A stretch of 21,946 nt of DNA from a virus: the IMG/VR virus record IMGVR_UViG_3300032224_001389, positions 1-21,946 of that record. One strand, written 5' to 3'. Below, piece after piece: positions 1 to 6,343 of this stretch (its first letter is position 1; each line of letters begins with the position of its first letter). Below the pieces are notes generated by a model. That model was not told where the DNA came from, did not search any database, and saw only the letters and a program-made list of their open reading frames with translations. Position numbers and translations under genes: made by a program.

Positions 1-41
1 ATTGTTGTTTTTTAACTCAGCATAAAGTAACCAGGGGGGTC

Positions 42-70
42 TAGCTGTACCAGAACAGCTAATTTTTATT
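42..70 (+). terminator. Hairpin with T-rich tail ahead of the first gene
   Basis: A perfect 7-bp inverted repeat (TAGCTGT at 42-48, ACAGCTA at 55-61, 6-nt loop) is followed by AATTTTTATT, the form of an intrinsic terminator on the + strand. It probably ends a transcript entering from the left, or acts as an attenuator for the helicase gene 13 bases later. Bases 1-41 could hold the last codons of an upstream gene (one frame stops at 13-15), but too little is present to call one. Confidence 0.45.
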
Positions 71-73
71 ATT

Positions 74-1168
74 ATGAGTAAAAGAGATGAAATCCAACAA
101 GAAGCTCTAGACATTGCACTAAAACACAAAAGATGTGGATTGGCTCTAAGCATGGGTGTTGGTAAAACTCTCATTGGACTTAAATATATTGACTATTTAC
201 AGGGGAAGAATATGGGGAAGCTTAGGGTGCTAGTAGTAGCCCCTAAGTTATCCATATTTGATGCTTGGAAAGATGATGGTGTAAAGTTTAATATTGATAC
301 AACTAATATTACATTTACTACTTATCTCTCTTTAAACAAGTATAACCCACAAGAGTTTGATATATTAGTTTTAGATGAGTGTCACAGTTTATTATATACA
401 CATGAGATTTTCTTAAGTCAATTTACTGGTAAAATACTTGGTCTAACCGGCACTCCTCCCAGACATTATAAATCTGAGAAAGGAGAAATGGTATTTAAGT
501 ATTGTCCTATAATGTATAGGTATAGTACAGATGTTGCTGTTGATGATGATATTTTAAACAACTATAAAATCATTGTTCATCAATTAGAACTATCAGGTAG
601 CAATAACTTAGAAGTTAAGCTCAAGGATAAATCTTTTTACACATCTGAAAGAAAGAACTATGCCTATTGGACTCAAAGACTAATGGATGCATCTACAAAG
701 AAACAAGAACAGATAGCATCTATAATGAGAATGAAAGCTTTGATGGGATTCAAAACTAAAGAAACCTATACTAAAGAACTTCTTTCAGAGATAGATGATA
801 AATGTATTGTATTTGCTAATACACAAGATCAAGCTGATAAGATGTGTAGATATTCATATCATTCAGGTAATCCAGATTCTGAAGAAAATCTTCAAAGATT
901 TAAAGAAGGAACTATACAAGAACTTAGTTGTGTATTACAGCTTAGTGAAGGTGTAAATATTCCTGAATTAAGATCTGGTATTATTATGCATGCTTATGGT
1001 AATGAACGTAAGTCAGCACAGAGAATAGGTAGACTTTTAAGACTTAATCCTGATGAAACTTCAGTGATACACATACTGTGTTATAAAGACACTGTAGATG
1101 AAAGATGGGTTATAGAAGCCTTAAGAGATCTAGATCAGAGTAAGATAAAATATTTTGATATAAAATGA
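74..1168 (+). CDS. Compact SF2 (DEAD/SNF2-like) DNA helicase
   Basis: This is a superfamily 2 helicase or translocase that couples ATP hydrolysis to movement on nucleic acid. Visible motifs are MGVGKT (motif I, residues 27-32), VVAPK (Ia, about 54-58), DECH (II, 101-104), LTGTP (III, 124-128), IVFANT at the start of the second RecA domain, and QRIGRLLR (VI) near residue 317. At 364 residues it holds little beyond the two RecA-like lobes and lacks the long insertions of cellular SNF2 proteins. Phages of this kind use such enzymes in replication or recombination; the exact role is inferred. The start follows TTTTTATTATT with no Shine-Dalgarno sequence. Its stop overlaps the next start by four bases (ATGA), so the two are probably translationally coupled. 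Confidence 0.9.
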   Translation: MSKRDEIQQEALDIALKHKRCGLALSMGVGKTLIGLKYIDYLQGKNMGKLRVLVVAPKLSIFDAWKDDGVKFNIDTTNITFTTYLSLNKYNPQEFDILVLDECHSLLYTHEIFLSQFTGKILGLTGTPPRHYKSEKGEMVFKYCPIMYRYSTDVAVDDDILNNYKIIVHQLELSGSNNLEVKLKDKSFYTSERKNYAYWTQRLMDASTKKQEQIASIMRMKALMGFKTKETYTKELLSEIDDKCIVFANTQDQADKMCRYSYHSGNPDSEENLQRFKEGTIQELSCVLQLSEGVNIPELRSGIIMHAYGNERKSAQRIGRLLRLNPDETSVIHILCYKDTVDERWVIEALRDLDQSKIKYFDIK

Positions 1169-1563
1169 AACTACAACATTTTGCAGGAAAGTTTATAAAA
1201 AAACAGGGAGAGTTGAAGTTTCCCACTCTAGCAGTGACTAAACAGTATGAAGTGTTTCTGTCTAATATCAATGAAGGAGACATTGTAGAATTTTTCTATG
1301 AAGTTACTCATGATGATGGTACACTTCCACAGTTAGCTAAACTTCATGCCATGTTAAAGCCATTAGCTTCTCATATTGGAGAAACAGTTGAAAATATGAA
1401 GCTTCTGGTAAAAGATAGAGCTGGCTTATGTATAGCAAGAGAAGTTTCTGGTAAAGAATATTTCTTAGCAAAAAGTTTTGCTGAATGTTCTAAAGAAGAA
1501 CTATCTCTGGCTATACAAGCTCTAATTGAAATAGGAGAAGAAGTTAACTTTCTGTTTCCGTAG
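1165..1563 (+). CDS. Small phage protein, possibly a NinB/Orf-like recombination accessory
   Basis: This 132-residue protein starts inside the stop of the SF2 helicase gene (ATGA overlap), so it shares that transcript. The N-terminal half is beta-rich. The C-terminal half reads LAKLHAMLKPLASHIGETVE, then a conserved-looking KLLVKDRAGLC segment, and ends with SKEELSLAIQALIEIGEEV. The pattern of LH, small helices, then S/T-x-EEL with a final IxxLIEIGEEx helix recalls lambda NinB/YbcN-type proteins that assist recombination; this is fold-level pattern recognition, not a confirmed hit. A helicase neighbour and a UDG nearby suit a DNA-metabolism role. Its last 20 bases overlap the 3' end of the opposing gene. 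Confidence 0.7.
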   Translation: MKLQHFAGKFIKKQGELKFPTLAVTKQYEVFLSNINEGDIVEFFYEVTHDDGTLPQLAKLHAMLKPLASHIGETVENMKLLVKDRAGLCIAREVSGKEYFLAKSFAECSKEELSLAIQALIEIGEEVNFLFP

Positions 1564-1855
1564 TAGGAGTATCAGTGATTTCTTCTTCATAAGTGTGCCC
1601 TTCTTTTACAAGAGTAGATTCAACTTCATTAACTAACAAGCTTAATGTGTGAAGATCTTCTATCCAAACTTCAGAAAATTCTTTGGTATTATCCTGAGTG
1701 AATTCTTCAACTTCTTTTTTGAATTTTTGAATATCTTCCTCATTTTTACCAGCTATGATGGCTAACATCATTTTCTGAACTCTAGCTAAGAATCCAGCAC
1801 TTACATTGATGCTTACTACAGCATCTTTTTTAATCATTGTGATTTTATTACTCAT
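1544..1855 (-). CDS. Lone minus-strand small acidic protein, unknown function
   Basis: This protein of about 103 residues (start MSNKITMIKK) is the only minus-strand gene in a run of + strand genes. The open frame extends to 1885, but the ATG at 1853-1855 is preferred: a Bacteroidota-type promoter lies at 1873-1903, so a start at 1885 would fall inside the promoter. The protein is mostly helical, has a short beta segment near DAVVSINVS, and ends in an acidic Glu/Thr-rich tail (EEEITDTPTTETES). There is no membrane segment or catalytic motif, and I do not recognise a function. It converges on the preceding gene with a 20-nt tail-to-tail overlap, so the two transcripts would be partly antisense. 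Its orientation suggests expression at a different time from its neighbours. Confidence 0.65.
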   Translation of the reverse strand: MSNKITMIKKDAVVSINVSAGFLARVQKMMLAIIAGKNEEDIQKFKKEVEEFTQDNTKEFSEVWIEDLHTLSLLVNEVESTLVKEGHTYEEEITDTPTTETES

Positions 1856-1860
1856 ACATT

Positions 1861-1880
1861 TAAATTTTGTAACAAATTTA
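1861..1880. repeat. Perfect inverted repeat, candidate operator
   Basis: TAAATTT-TGTAAC-AAATTTA is a perfect 7-bp inverted repeat with a 6-nt spacer, lying between the lone minus gene and the UDG gene. The right arm forms part of the -7 element of the minus-strand promoter. The left arm reads TAAATTTTG on the + strand, one base off the same element. The symmetry fits an operator for a dimeric regulator or two back-to-back promoters. AT-rich palindromes also arise by chance, so this is suggestive. Confidence 0.4.
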
Positions 1881-1903
1881 AACAAAAATTGTGACAGAAC
1901 AAA
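1873..1903 (-). promoter_or_regulatory. Bacteroidota-type promoter for the lone minus gene
   Basis: Read on the minus strand, TTTG (complement of 1900-1903) is followed by 19 bases and then TAAATTTG (complement of 1873-1880). This matches the Bacteroidota primary-sigma consensus TTTG-N19-21-TAnnTTTG at every defined base. Transcription would begin close to 1866, leaving a leader of about ten bases before the ATG at 1855. The upstream element lies inside the first codons of the divergent UDG gene. Confidence 0.5.
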
Positions 1904-2610
1904 TAAATTTAGAAGATATTAAAGTCAAGCTAATAGATAAGCTTCAGGCTTGTGGGTGGTCCCACCTGCTTAGAGGTTTTATTCAAAGCACAGACTTTGA
2001 TAAAATTATAGAAACCTTGTACAAAGAAAGACAAGATGGTAAAAGGTTCACTCCTCCTTTAAAGAATGTATTCTCAGCTTTTGAGAACTGTCCTTTAAAT
2101 GATTTGAAGGTGATACTGATTGGGCAGGACCCTTATCCCTATCTTAATGTAGCAGATGGTATGGCTTTTAGCTGTAGTATTACACAGAAGCCTCAACCTA
2201 GTCTAAAGTATATATTCCATGCTATAGAGCACACTATACATCAGGACTTTCCTACTTATCAGGAACCTGATTTAACTAGATGGGCTAAACAGGGAGTGTT
2301 ATTACTTAATACAGCTCTTACATGTGAGATAGACAAAGTGGGAAGTCACTATCATATTTGGAAAGACTTCATATCTTATATAATAGATATGCTCAACTTT
2401 ACAAATAGTGGACTAGTGTATATTCTACTAGGAGCTAAGGCTCAAGAATTTGAAGACATAATATCTAACAATCACTATATACTTAAAGCTTCACATCCAG
2501 CTTCAGCTGCACACAATGGAACTCATATATGGGATTGTAAAGATATTTTTAATGAAACAAACAGATTAATAACAGGGAACTTAGGTTCTGAATTTAAAAT
2601 CAACTGGTAA
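1891..2610 (+). CDS. ung: Uracil-DNA glycosylase, family 1
   Basis: This family-1 UDG removes uracil from DNA by cleaving the N-glycosidic bond. The 239 residues cover the whole family, including the N-terminal CGWSHLL segment. Diagnostic parts are VILIGQDPYP (residues 74-83; catalytic Asp80, Tyr82), GMAFSC (90-95), the uracil-binding Asn140 in VLLLNTALT, and KASHPAS (His202). The water-activating loop has GQDPYPY where E. coli has GQDPYHG, a variant common in Bacteroidota enzymes as I recall. The start is a GTG at 1891: it is the only start that preserves the N-terminal region, since the next ATG is well inside the catalytic core. The gene follows an opposing gene, so it probably has its own promoter. 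It may protect phage DNA from deaminated cytosine. Confidence 0.93.
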   Translation: MTEQINLEDIKVKLIDKLQACGWSHLLRGFIQSTDFDKIIETLYKERQDGKRFTPPLKNVFSAFENCPLNDLKVILIGQDPYPYLNVADGMAFSCSITQKPQPSLKYIFHAIEHTIHQDFPTYQEPDLTRWAKQGVLLLNTALTCEIDKVGSHYHIWKDFISYIIDMLNFTNSGLVYILLGAKAQEFEDIISNNHYILKASHPASAAHNGTHIWDCKDIFNETNRLITGNLGSEFKINW

Positions 2611-2611
2611 T

Positions 2612-2971
2612 ATGGAAATCAATAAAAATGAAATTGAAGTTACAGAAGTTAATTTAACAGAAAAAACTATTTTAGAATATCTAAATAGTGGTTTAACATG
2701 GTATAAAAAAGATGATGTAGGTTATGGCTCTATAGAAGAAAAGTATAGTGCTAATCCTTCACAAATAGCAATTATTAGAAAACATCCTTCATTTAAAGGA
2801 GTTAAAACTAAAGTTACAATCTTTAACATTATAAAGGATGACAATAGCACCTCCTCAGAATCGAGATCTACTGGGACAACAAGTAAAGTGGAACAACCAG
2901 TGGTATCAGTGGATGACAACCACACAACAGTGGGAACTAGTGAAGCAGCAGACATCTTTGCCAACCTTTAA
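2612..2971 (+). CDS. Small phage protein of unknown function
   Basis: This 119-residue protein begins one base after the UDG stop (TAATATG), so it is in the same transcript. Residues 15-75 form a compact unit containing TILEYLNSGLTWYKKDD, a GYGSIEEKY segment and IIRKHPSFKGV; from about residue 77 a Ser/Thr/Asp-rich, probably disordered tail runs to EAADIFANL. I recognise this as the kind of small conserved protein found in Bacteroidota phages but cannot assign a role. The tail lies entirely within a 134-nt out-of-frame overlap with the next open frame. It may be overprinted sequence, or the downstream gene may begin later than its longest frame. Confidence 0.65.
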   Translation: MEINKNEIEVTEVNLTEKTILEYLNSGLTWYKKDDVGYGSIEEKYSANPSQIAIIRKHPSFKGVKTKVTIFNIIKDDNSTSSESRSTGTTSKVEQPVVSVDDNHTTVGTSEAADIFANL

Positions 2972-4541
2972 AGATCCTCTTAATATTAAAAAAATGAGAC
3001 CAAGTCCAACAGAAAGTGCTACATTATTTCACTTAGGTTATAGAAAACAAGGTAATGATGGTAGAGATTGGGTAGTAGTGGCTGCAGGCAATACTCAAAG
3101 ATGGGTACCTGCTACACGTGTACAACCAGCACCTGCAGGGATTAATTATAAATTCAATGTAGGAGATGTAGTAGAAGTGGTATTAACAGGATCAGGATGT
3201 GGTGATGGTGAACTAGGTAAAGAAGTAACTATTATAGAAAGAGGAAAATATGGAAGTGCTGGTCATCCAGGGTATAGAGTAAGTCCTGCAATAGGTAACT
3301 GTATACCAGGCTGCACTGGTTATGAGTTATTTGAAGGAATGATAGGAGAAATATCATTTGATTTAGTAGAACAAATAGAATTAAAACAACAAACAATAAA
3401 ACCCCTTAACATGGCAAAGGCAACTAAAACCATTACAAAGAAGACTACTCAAGAAGTACGTCAAATTGAAACTTCCTTAATCAACAAGGAAGAAGTATTT
3501 AAGATGCTAGCATTAGCAGAAGCTACAGGATTACCATTATTATTAGTAGGTGAGCCAGGTGTAGCAAAGACTAAAACTATTATAGAATATGCCAAAGCTT
3601 GGTTAAACAGGGATGGTAAAATGACTGCAGAAGATTTTGCAAACAAAATGTACATCTTAGAGACTGACGAAGGTACTAAAGCATCAGAGATTAAAGGTAT
3701 GCCTGACTTAGGTAAATTATTCACTCAGAATACATATGAAGTTAATGCTCCTGTAGCAGAAGCTGACATTGTAATAATCAATGAGGTGGACAAGGCTAGC
3801 TCAGCTATCAGAAATGCAATGTTAGGTGTAATGAATGAGAAGTTCTTATTTAATGGTAAAGCTAAAATACCATGTAAATGGAAACTGTTCATTGCAACTT
3901 GTAATGAAATCCCTAAAGAAGAGAAAGATTCTCCATTCTGGGATAGATTTATGTTGAAGATGACTGTAAACAGAGTGTCAGCAGGTGACATGTCTAAGTA
4001 TTATGCTAAAGGTGCACGTAACTATAGAGAGAAGTTTACCATTGGTATTCCTAATGAGGCTGAACTAAACACTGTAGAAATACCATCTAATAAGTTAGAC
4101 AAGTATTTAGAAGTGGGTTATCAGCATTCAAGTGATCGTACTCTAACTTTTGTACCAAGACTAGCTAAAGCTGTTAGTTATGTATGGGATATCTCTGTAG
4201 ATAAAGCCCTTGTAAAGACAGCTCAGATTATGATTGGTCAAACAGCAGGTAGTGAGTTACAGAATAAACTAATGAGCCCAGAAATCAAGGCTGTTATGTC
4301 TAAAGTGGAGATGCTACATTCTCATAGTAACAATGAAGCTCTTGAGCTAGCTGTTGCAGAAATTGAGAGTTTGATTAATACATATGCTACTAGAGGTGTA
4401 ATGGACCAAGGTCAAGTGGAAGAGATAGAAATGTCTATGCAGTATATTCTTCAGAACCATCCAGCTCGTAAAGACTACCAGTCTTCAGAAGAGTTTGATA
4501 GTATCATAGATGAAGTTGTAGCTGATGCTAACCCTTTCTAG
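2838..4541 (+). CDS. MoxR-type AAA+ ATPase with an unusual N-terminal extension
   Basis: This is a MoxR-family AAA+ ATPase, normally the motor of a two-part chaperone with a VWA protein, encoded here by the next large gene. The motor core starts near residue 205: Walker A GEPGVAKT (238-245), Walker B IVIINEVDKA (311-320), sensor 1 LFIATCNEIP (350-359) and arginine finger FWDRF (Arg370). The first 190 residues are not part of MoxR: a Trp-rich stretch (KWNNQWYQWMTTTQQW, 17-32), a domain with PSPTESATLF and GNDGRDW (55-78), and an SH3-like beta segment around KFNVGDVVEVV (105-115). Three starts are possible: 2838 (longest; the Trp-rich part looks real), 2994 (A-rich leader, no overlap with the gene before) and 3411 (A-rich leader, motor alone, 376 residues). 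Walker B has Asn-Glu rather than Asp-Glu. The ATPase call is firm; the start is not. Confidence 0.88.
   Translation: MTIAPPQNRDLLGQQVKWNNQWYQWMTTTQQWELVKQQTSLPTFKDPLNIKKMRPSPTESATLFHLGYRKQGNDGRDWVVVAAGNTQRWVPATRVQPAPAGINYKFNVGDVVEVVLTGSGCGDGELGKEVTIIERGKYGSAGHPGYRVSPAIGNCIPGCTGYELFEGMIGEISFDLVEQIELKQQTIKPLNMAKATKTITKKTTQEVRQIETSLINKEEVFKMLALAEATGLPLLLVGEPGVAKTKTIIEYAKAWLNRDGKMTAEDFANKMYILETDEGTKASEIKGMPDLGKLFTQNTYEVNAPVAEADIVIINEVDKASSAIRNAMLGVMNEKFLFNGKAKIPCKWKLFIATCNEIPKEEKDSPFWDRFMLKMTVNRVSAGDMSKYYAKGARNYREKFTIGIPNEAELNTVEIPSNKLDKYLEVGYQHSSDRTLTFVPRLAKAVSYVWDISVDKALVKTAQIMIGQTAGSELQNKLMSPEIKAVMSKVEMLHSHSNNEALELAVAEIESLINTYATRGVMDQGQVEEIEMSMQYILQNHPARKDYQSSEEFDSIIDEVVADANPF
3381..3413 (+). 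promoter_or_regulatory. Possible internal translation start for a motor-only MoxR form
   Basis: In-frame inside the MoxR gene, the ATG at 3411 (MAKATKT, residue 192) follows an A/C-rich stretch containing AAACAACAAACAATAAA. This is the same kind of leader seen before the starts at 19550 and 20825. It sits exactly between the N-terminal domains and the AAA+ core. Translation from here would give a separate 376-residue ATPase. Confidence 0.35.
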
Positions 4542-4561
4542 ATAGAGATTTTCTTAAGCCA

Positions 4562-4672
4562 ATGAACCCAGGGAGTGTAGATTCACTCTCTGGTATTTCA
4601 TTAGGAGATCTCGTAAGACAGGCTAATGAACAAATTAAAAACAATCCAAATGGCAAGCCCAAAGAGTTATAA
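4562..4672 (+). CDS. Possible 36-residue leader peptide between MoxR and VWA genes
   Basis: An ATG at 4562 opens a 36-codon frame with protein-like composition: it begins MNPGSVDSLSGISLGDLVRQ, continues as a polar helix ANEQIKNN, and ends PNGKPKEL before TAA at 4670. Codon choice resembles the neighbours. It fills the 84-base gap between the two large genes and overlaps the start of the VWA gene in another frame, by 47 nt, or by 23 nt if that gene starts at 4650. No family is recognised. It could be a small structured protein or a chance frame. Confidence 0.35.
   Translation: MNPGSVDSLSGISLGDLVRQANEQIKNNPNGKPKEL
4568..4593 (+). other. RNA hairpin between the MoxR and VWA genes
   Basis: CCAGGGAGTG (4568-4577) pairs with CACTCTCTGG (4584-4593) around a 6-nt loop. 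The 10-bp stem is complete if one G-U pair is allowed. What follows (TATTTCATTAGG) is not a good T tract, so it is more likely an mRNA stability or processing element, or partial attenuator, than a full terminator. It also lies within the possible 36-residue frame. Confidence 0.4.
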
Positions 4673-6161
4673 GAATGTATATACCATTCTTGAAAAAGTA
4701 AAGAAAGGAGAAATAAAATCCTATTATAAAGATGATGAAGGTTTGTTTGGGAAGATTAACTTCTATAAAAAACCTGATTTAGTAAAGCCCTATCTCCATT
4801 ATATAGATGAAGCTAGATTAGATAACATAGTGGATACTCATATAAGAGATAATAAAGCAGTGAACGACTCTTACAACAGATTTGCTAAGACCACTGACTT
4901 TAAAAAAATAGATCCAGGTAAGCAACCAGATCAAAGTACATTTTATCATAAGTTTCAGGAAAACTATAAAAAGTTTCCTAAGCATATGGCTAAGGATATA
5001 TTTAAGATGTATTATAACCAGATAGAAAAGCTTGACTTTGAAGAAAGAGATGAAAAGAACCACACTAAGTTTAAGTTCTTAGAGAGAGCTAATAATCCTG
5101 TGGGTAAGATTATGTCTGAGCATAGTAATCTAAAGTCTGCCATCTATACACGTAATATTATTTCTTACTTTATAGCACGTATGACTATTATGGATTTTGT
5201 AGACCCAGATGCATCTCAAGATATTAAGGATGGACTTAGTGGTAAGTCTGACTTTGATAATCAGGGTGCAGATGAAGCTATGGAACAGATGATGGATAGT
5301 AAACAGGGTAAGAGTATGTTAGAAGATGCTATGCAGAAAGCTCAAGACTTATGTAAAGAAATGGATGATGCTATGGATGAAGATGTTCAAGAGCAAATGT
5401 TTGAGAACACTAATAAAACAGGAGAAGAATCTACAGCTGGTAAACTTAGTCCAGACTATCTTAGACAAGTGGCAGCTAAACTTCAGAGTATTAGTCTTTC
5501 TATGGGATCTCTTAAAGAGAAAATCAAGAGACTTCTTGATAGATCTGTAAGCTATTTCAGTGCTAAGAAAGAAACTACATATGAAGACTTATTTAATTCT
5601 GATAACATAGCTGGTCTAGAAGATTATGAACTATTACATCCTAAGCTTAGAAAAATCTTTGCAGAAGACTTGCAGGTGAAAGATACAAAGAGTGTAGGTA
5701 AGATAGACATCTATATAGATATATCAGGTTCTATGGATAGTGATTGTGGTATAAGAAATGCTGATGGAAATGATATTACTAAAATAGACTTCTGTAAATC
5801 ATTTGCAGCCAAGCTTAAAGAGATGGACATGCTTAATGATGTTTATGTATTTAATAACAGAGTGAAGAAAATGAAGAATGATTTACTCACTATCTCTATG
5901 TTAGATACATCTGGAGGCACCACTATTGATGCTGCTGTTCAGTTAATAGAAAAGAATGGAATTAATGCATTAGTAATTACAGATGCAGAAGACAGCTGTT
6001 CTATCTATTCAGAAAAAGCATTCTTTATTGGTGTTAAAGGAGCTAGATTTAACTATTTTAATACAGAAACTATCAAAGAGTATTCTAACAAATCTCAGGT
6101 GGTTGTATTTGATGGTAAATCTATAAGAAATGTAAATGAGAGTGGAATTGCACAGAAATAA
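4626..6161 (+). CDS. VWA-domain protein, partner of the MoxR ATPase
   Basis: This is a cytoplasmic von Willebrand A domain protein of the ViaA/CoxE/NorD type that works with a MoxR ATPase to remodel a target protein. The metal-binding MIDAS site is intact: DISGS (Asp365, Ser367, Ser369), TSGGTT (Thr432/433) and ITDAEDS (Asp453). The N-terminal 350 residues are helical and charged, with an acidic Met-rich stretch around 215-260 (EAMEQMMDSKQG, MDDAMDEDVQEQ), typical of the helical arms of such proteins. There is no signal peptide, so it acts inside the cell. The start is either 4626 or the in-frame ATG at 4650 (MASPKSYK), which has the more typical A-rich leader. It directly follows the MoxR gene and ends before the convergent terminator. 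Confidence 0.85.
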   Translation: MNKLKTIQMASPKSYKNVYTILEKVKKGEIKSYYKDDEGLFGKINFYKKPDLVKPYLHYIDEARLDNIVDTHIRDNKAVNDSYNRFAKTTDFKKIDPGKQPDQSTFYHKFQENYKKFPKHMAKDIFKMYYNQIEKLDFEERDEKNHTKFKFLERANNPVGKIMSEHSNLKSAIYTRNIISYFIARMTIMDFVDPDASQDIKDGLSGKSDFDNQGADEAMEQMMDSKQGKSMLEDAMQKAQDLCKEMDDAMDEDVQEQMFENTNKTGEESTAGKLSPDYLRQVAAKLQSISLSMGSLKEKIKRLLDRSVSYFSAKKETTYEDLFNSDNIAGLEDYELLHPKLRKIFAEDLQVKDTKSVGKIDIYIDISGSMDSDCGIRNADGNDITKIDFCKSFAAKLKEMDMLNDVYVFNNRVKKMKNDLLTISMLDTSGGTTIDAAVQLIEKNGINALVITDAEDSCSIYSEKAFFIGVKGARFNYFNTETIKEYSNKSQVVVFDGKSIRNVNESGIAQK

Positions 6162-6185
6162 TTAGTGTTTAGGGGTTAAAAGAAT

Positions 6186-6216
6186 GGGGAGATGTAAAAG
6201 TCTCCCCTTCTTTTTT
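6186..6216. terminator. Strong intrinsic terminator between converging blocks
   Basis: GGGGAGA (6186-6192) and TCTCCCC (6201-6207) form a perfect GC-rich 7-bp stem with an 8-nt loop. It is followed on the + strand by TTCTTTTTT and on the minus strand by ATTCTTTTAA, so it can end both the rightward VWA transcript and the leftward late transcript. The stop codon of the last minus gene lies inside the T tract. Confidence 0.8.
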
Positions 6217-6343
6217 ATCTTCCCTGACCTACATATTTTTTAGGTCTAGGAGTGTGCTTATTATAAGACTTCTTAGCAGACCCTGTTTTACGTCTACCAA
6301 AACTAATTTTTCTAAGTTCTCCTGATGATTTTGCTTTAGCCAT
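6215..6343 (-). CDS. 42-residue highly basic protein
   Basis: This short gene was found by reading the minus strand. It starts MAKAKSSGELRKISFGRRK and ends PRPKKYVGQGR, with 14 Lys/Arg in 42 residues. The start is coupled to the preceding gene by a one-base TAATG overlap at 6343, and the stop lies in the terminator T tract, which makes it the last gene of the late transcript. The C-terminal NKH...YVGQGR pattern looks like a short conserved basic protein of Bacteroidota phages, from memory. The charge suggests nucleic-acid or acidic-partner binding, but no function is established. Confidence 0.6.
   Translation of the reverse strand: MAKAKSSGELRKISFGRRKTGSAKKSYNKHTPRPKKYVGQGR

Noticed and set aside
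248-256. TTATCCATA, one base from a DnaA box
   Set aside because: A single imperfect match inside the SF2 helicase coding region, far from the DnaA-like gene and not clustered.
1856-1885. Longer start (ATG at 1885) for the lone minus-strand gene
   Set aside because: It would place the start within the Bacteroidota-type promoter and before its expected transcript start, and adds a Lys/Phe stretch with no conserved look.
2722-2964. 80-codon minus-strand frame opposite the small gene after UDG
   Set aside because: Hydrophobic composition is explained by the complement of Ser/Thr codons; no promoter or leader is seen.
3461-3991. Two minus-strand open frames (87 and 88 codons) opposite the MoxR core
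   Set aside because: They lie antisense to strongly conserved AAA+ motifs and show no family features or credible starts; they are shadows of the real gene.
5326-5550. 74-codon + strand frame inside the VWA gene
   Set aside because: Fully contained in the charged helical arm of the VWA protein in another frame, with no leader or conserved pattern.
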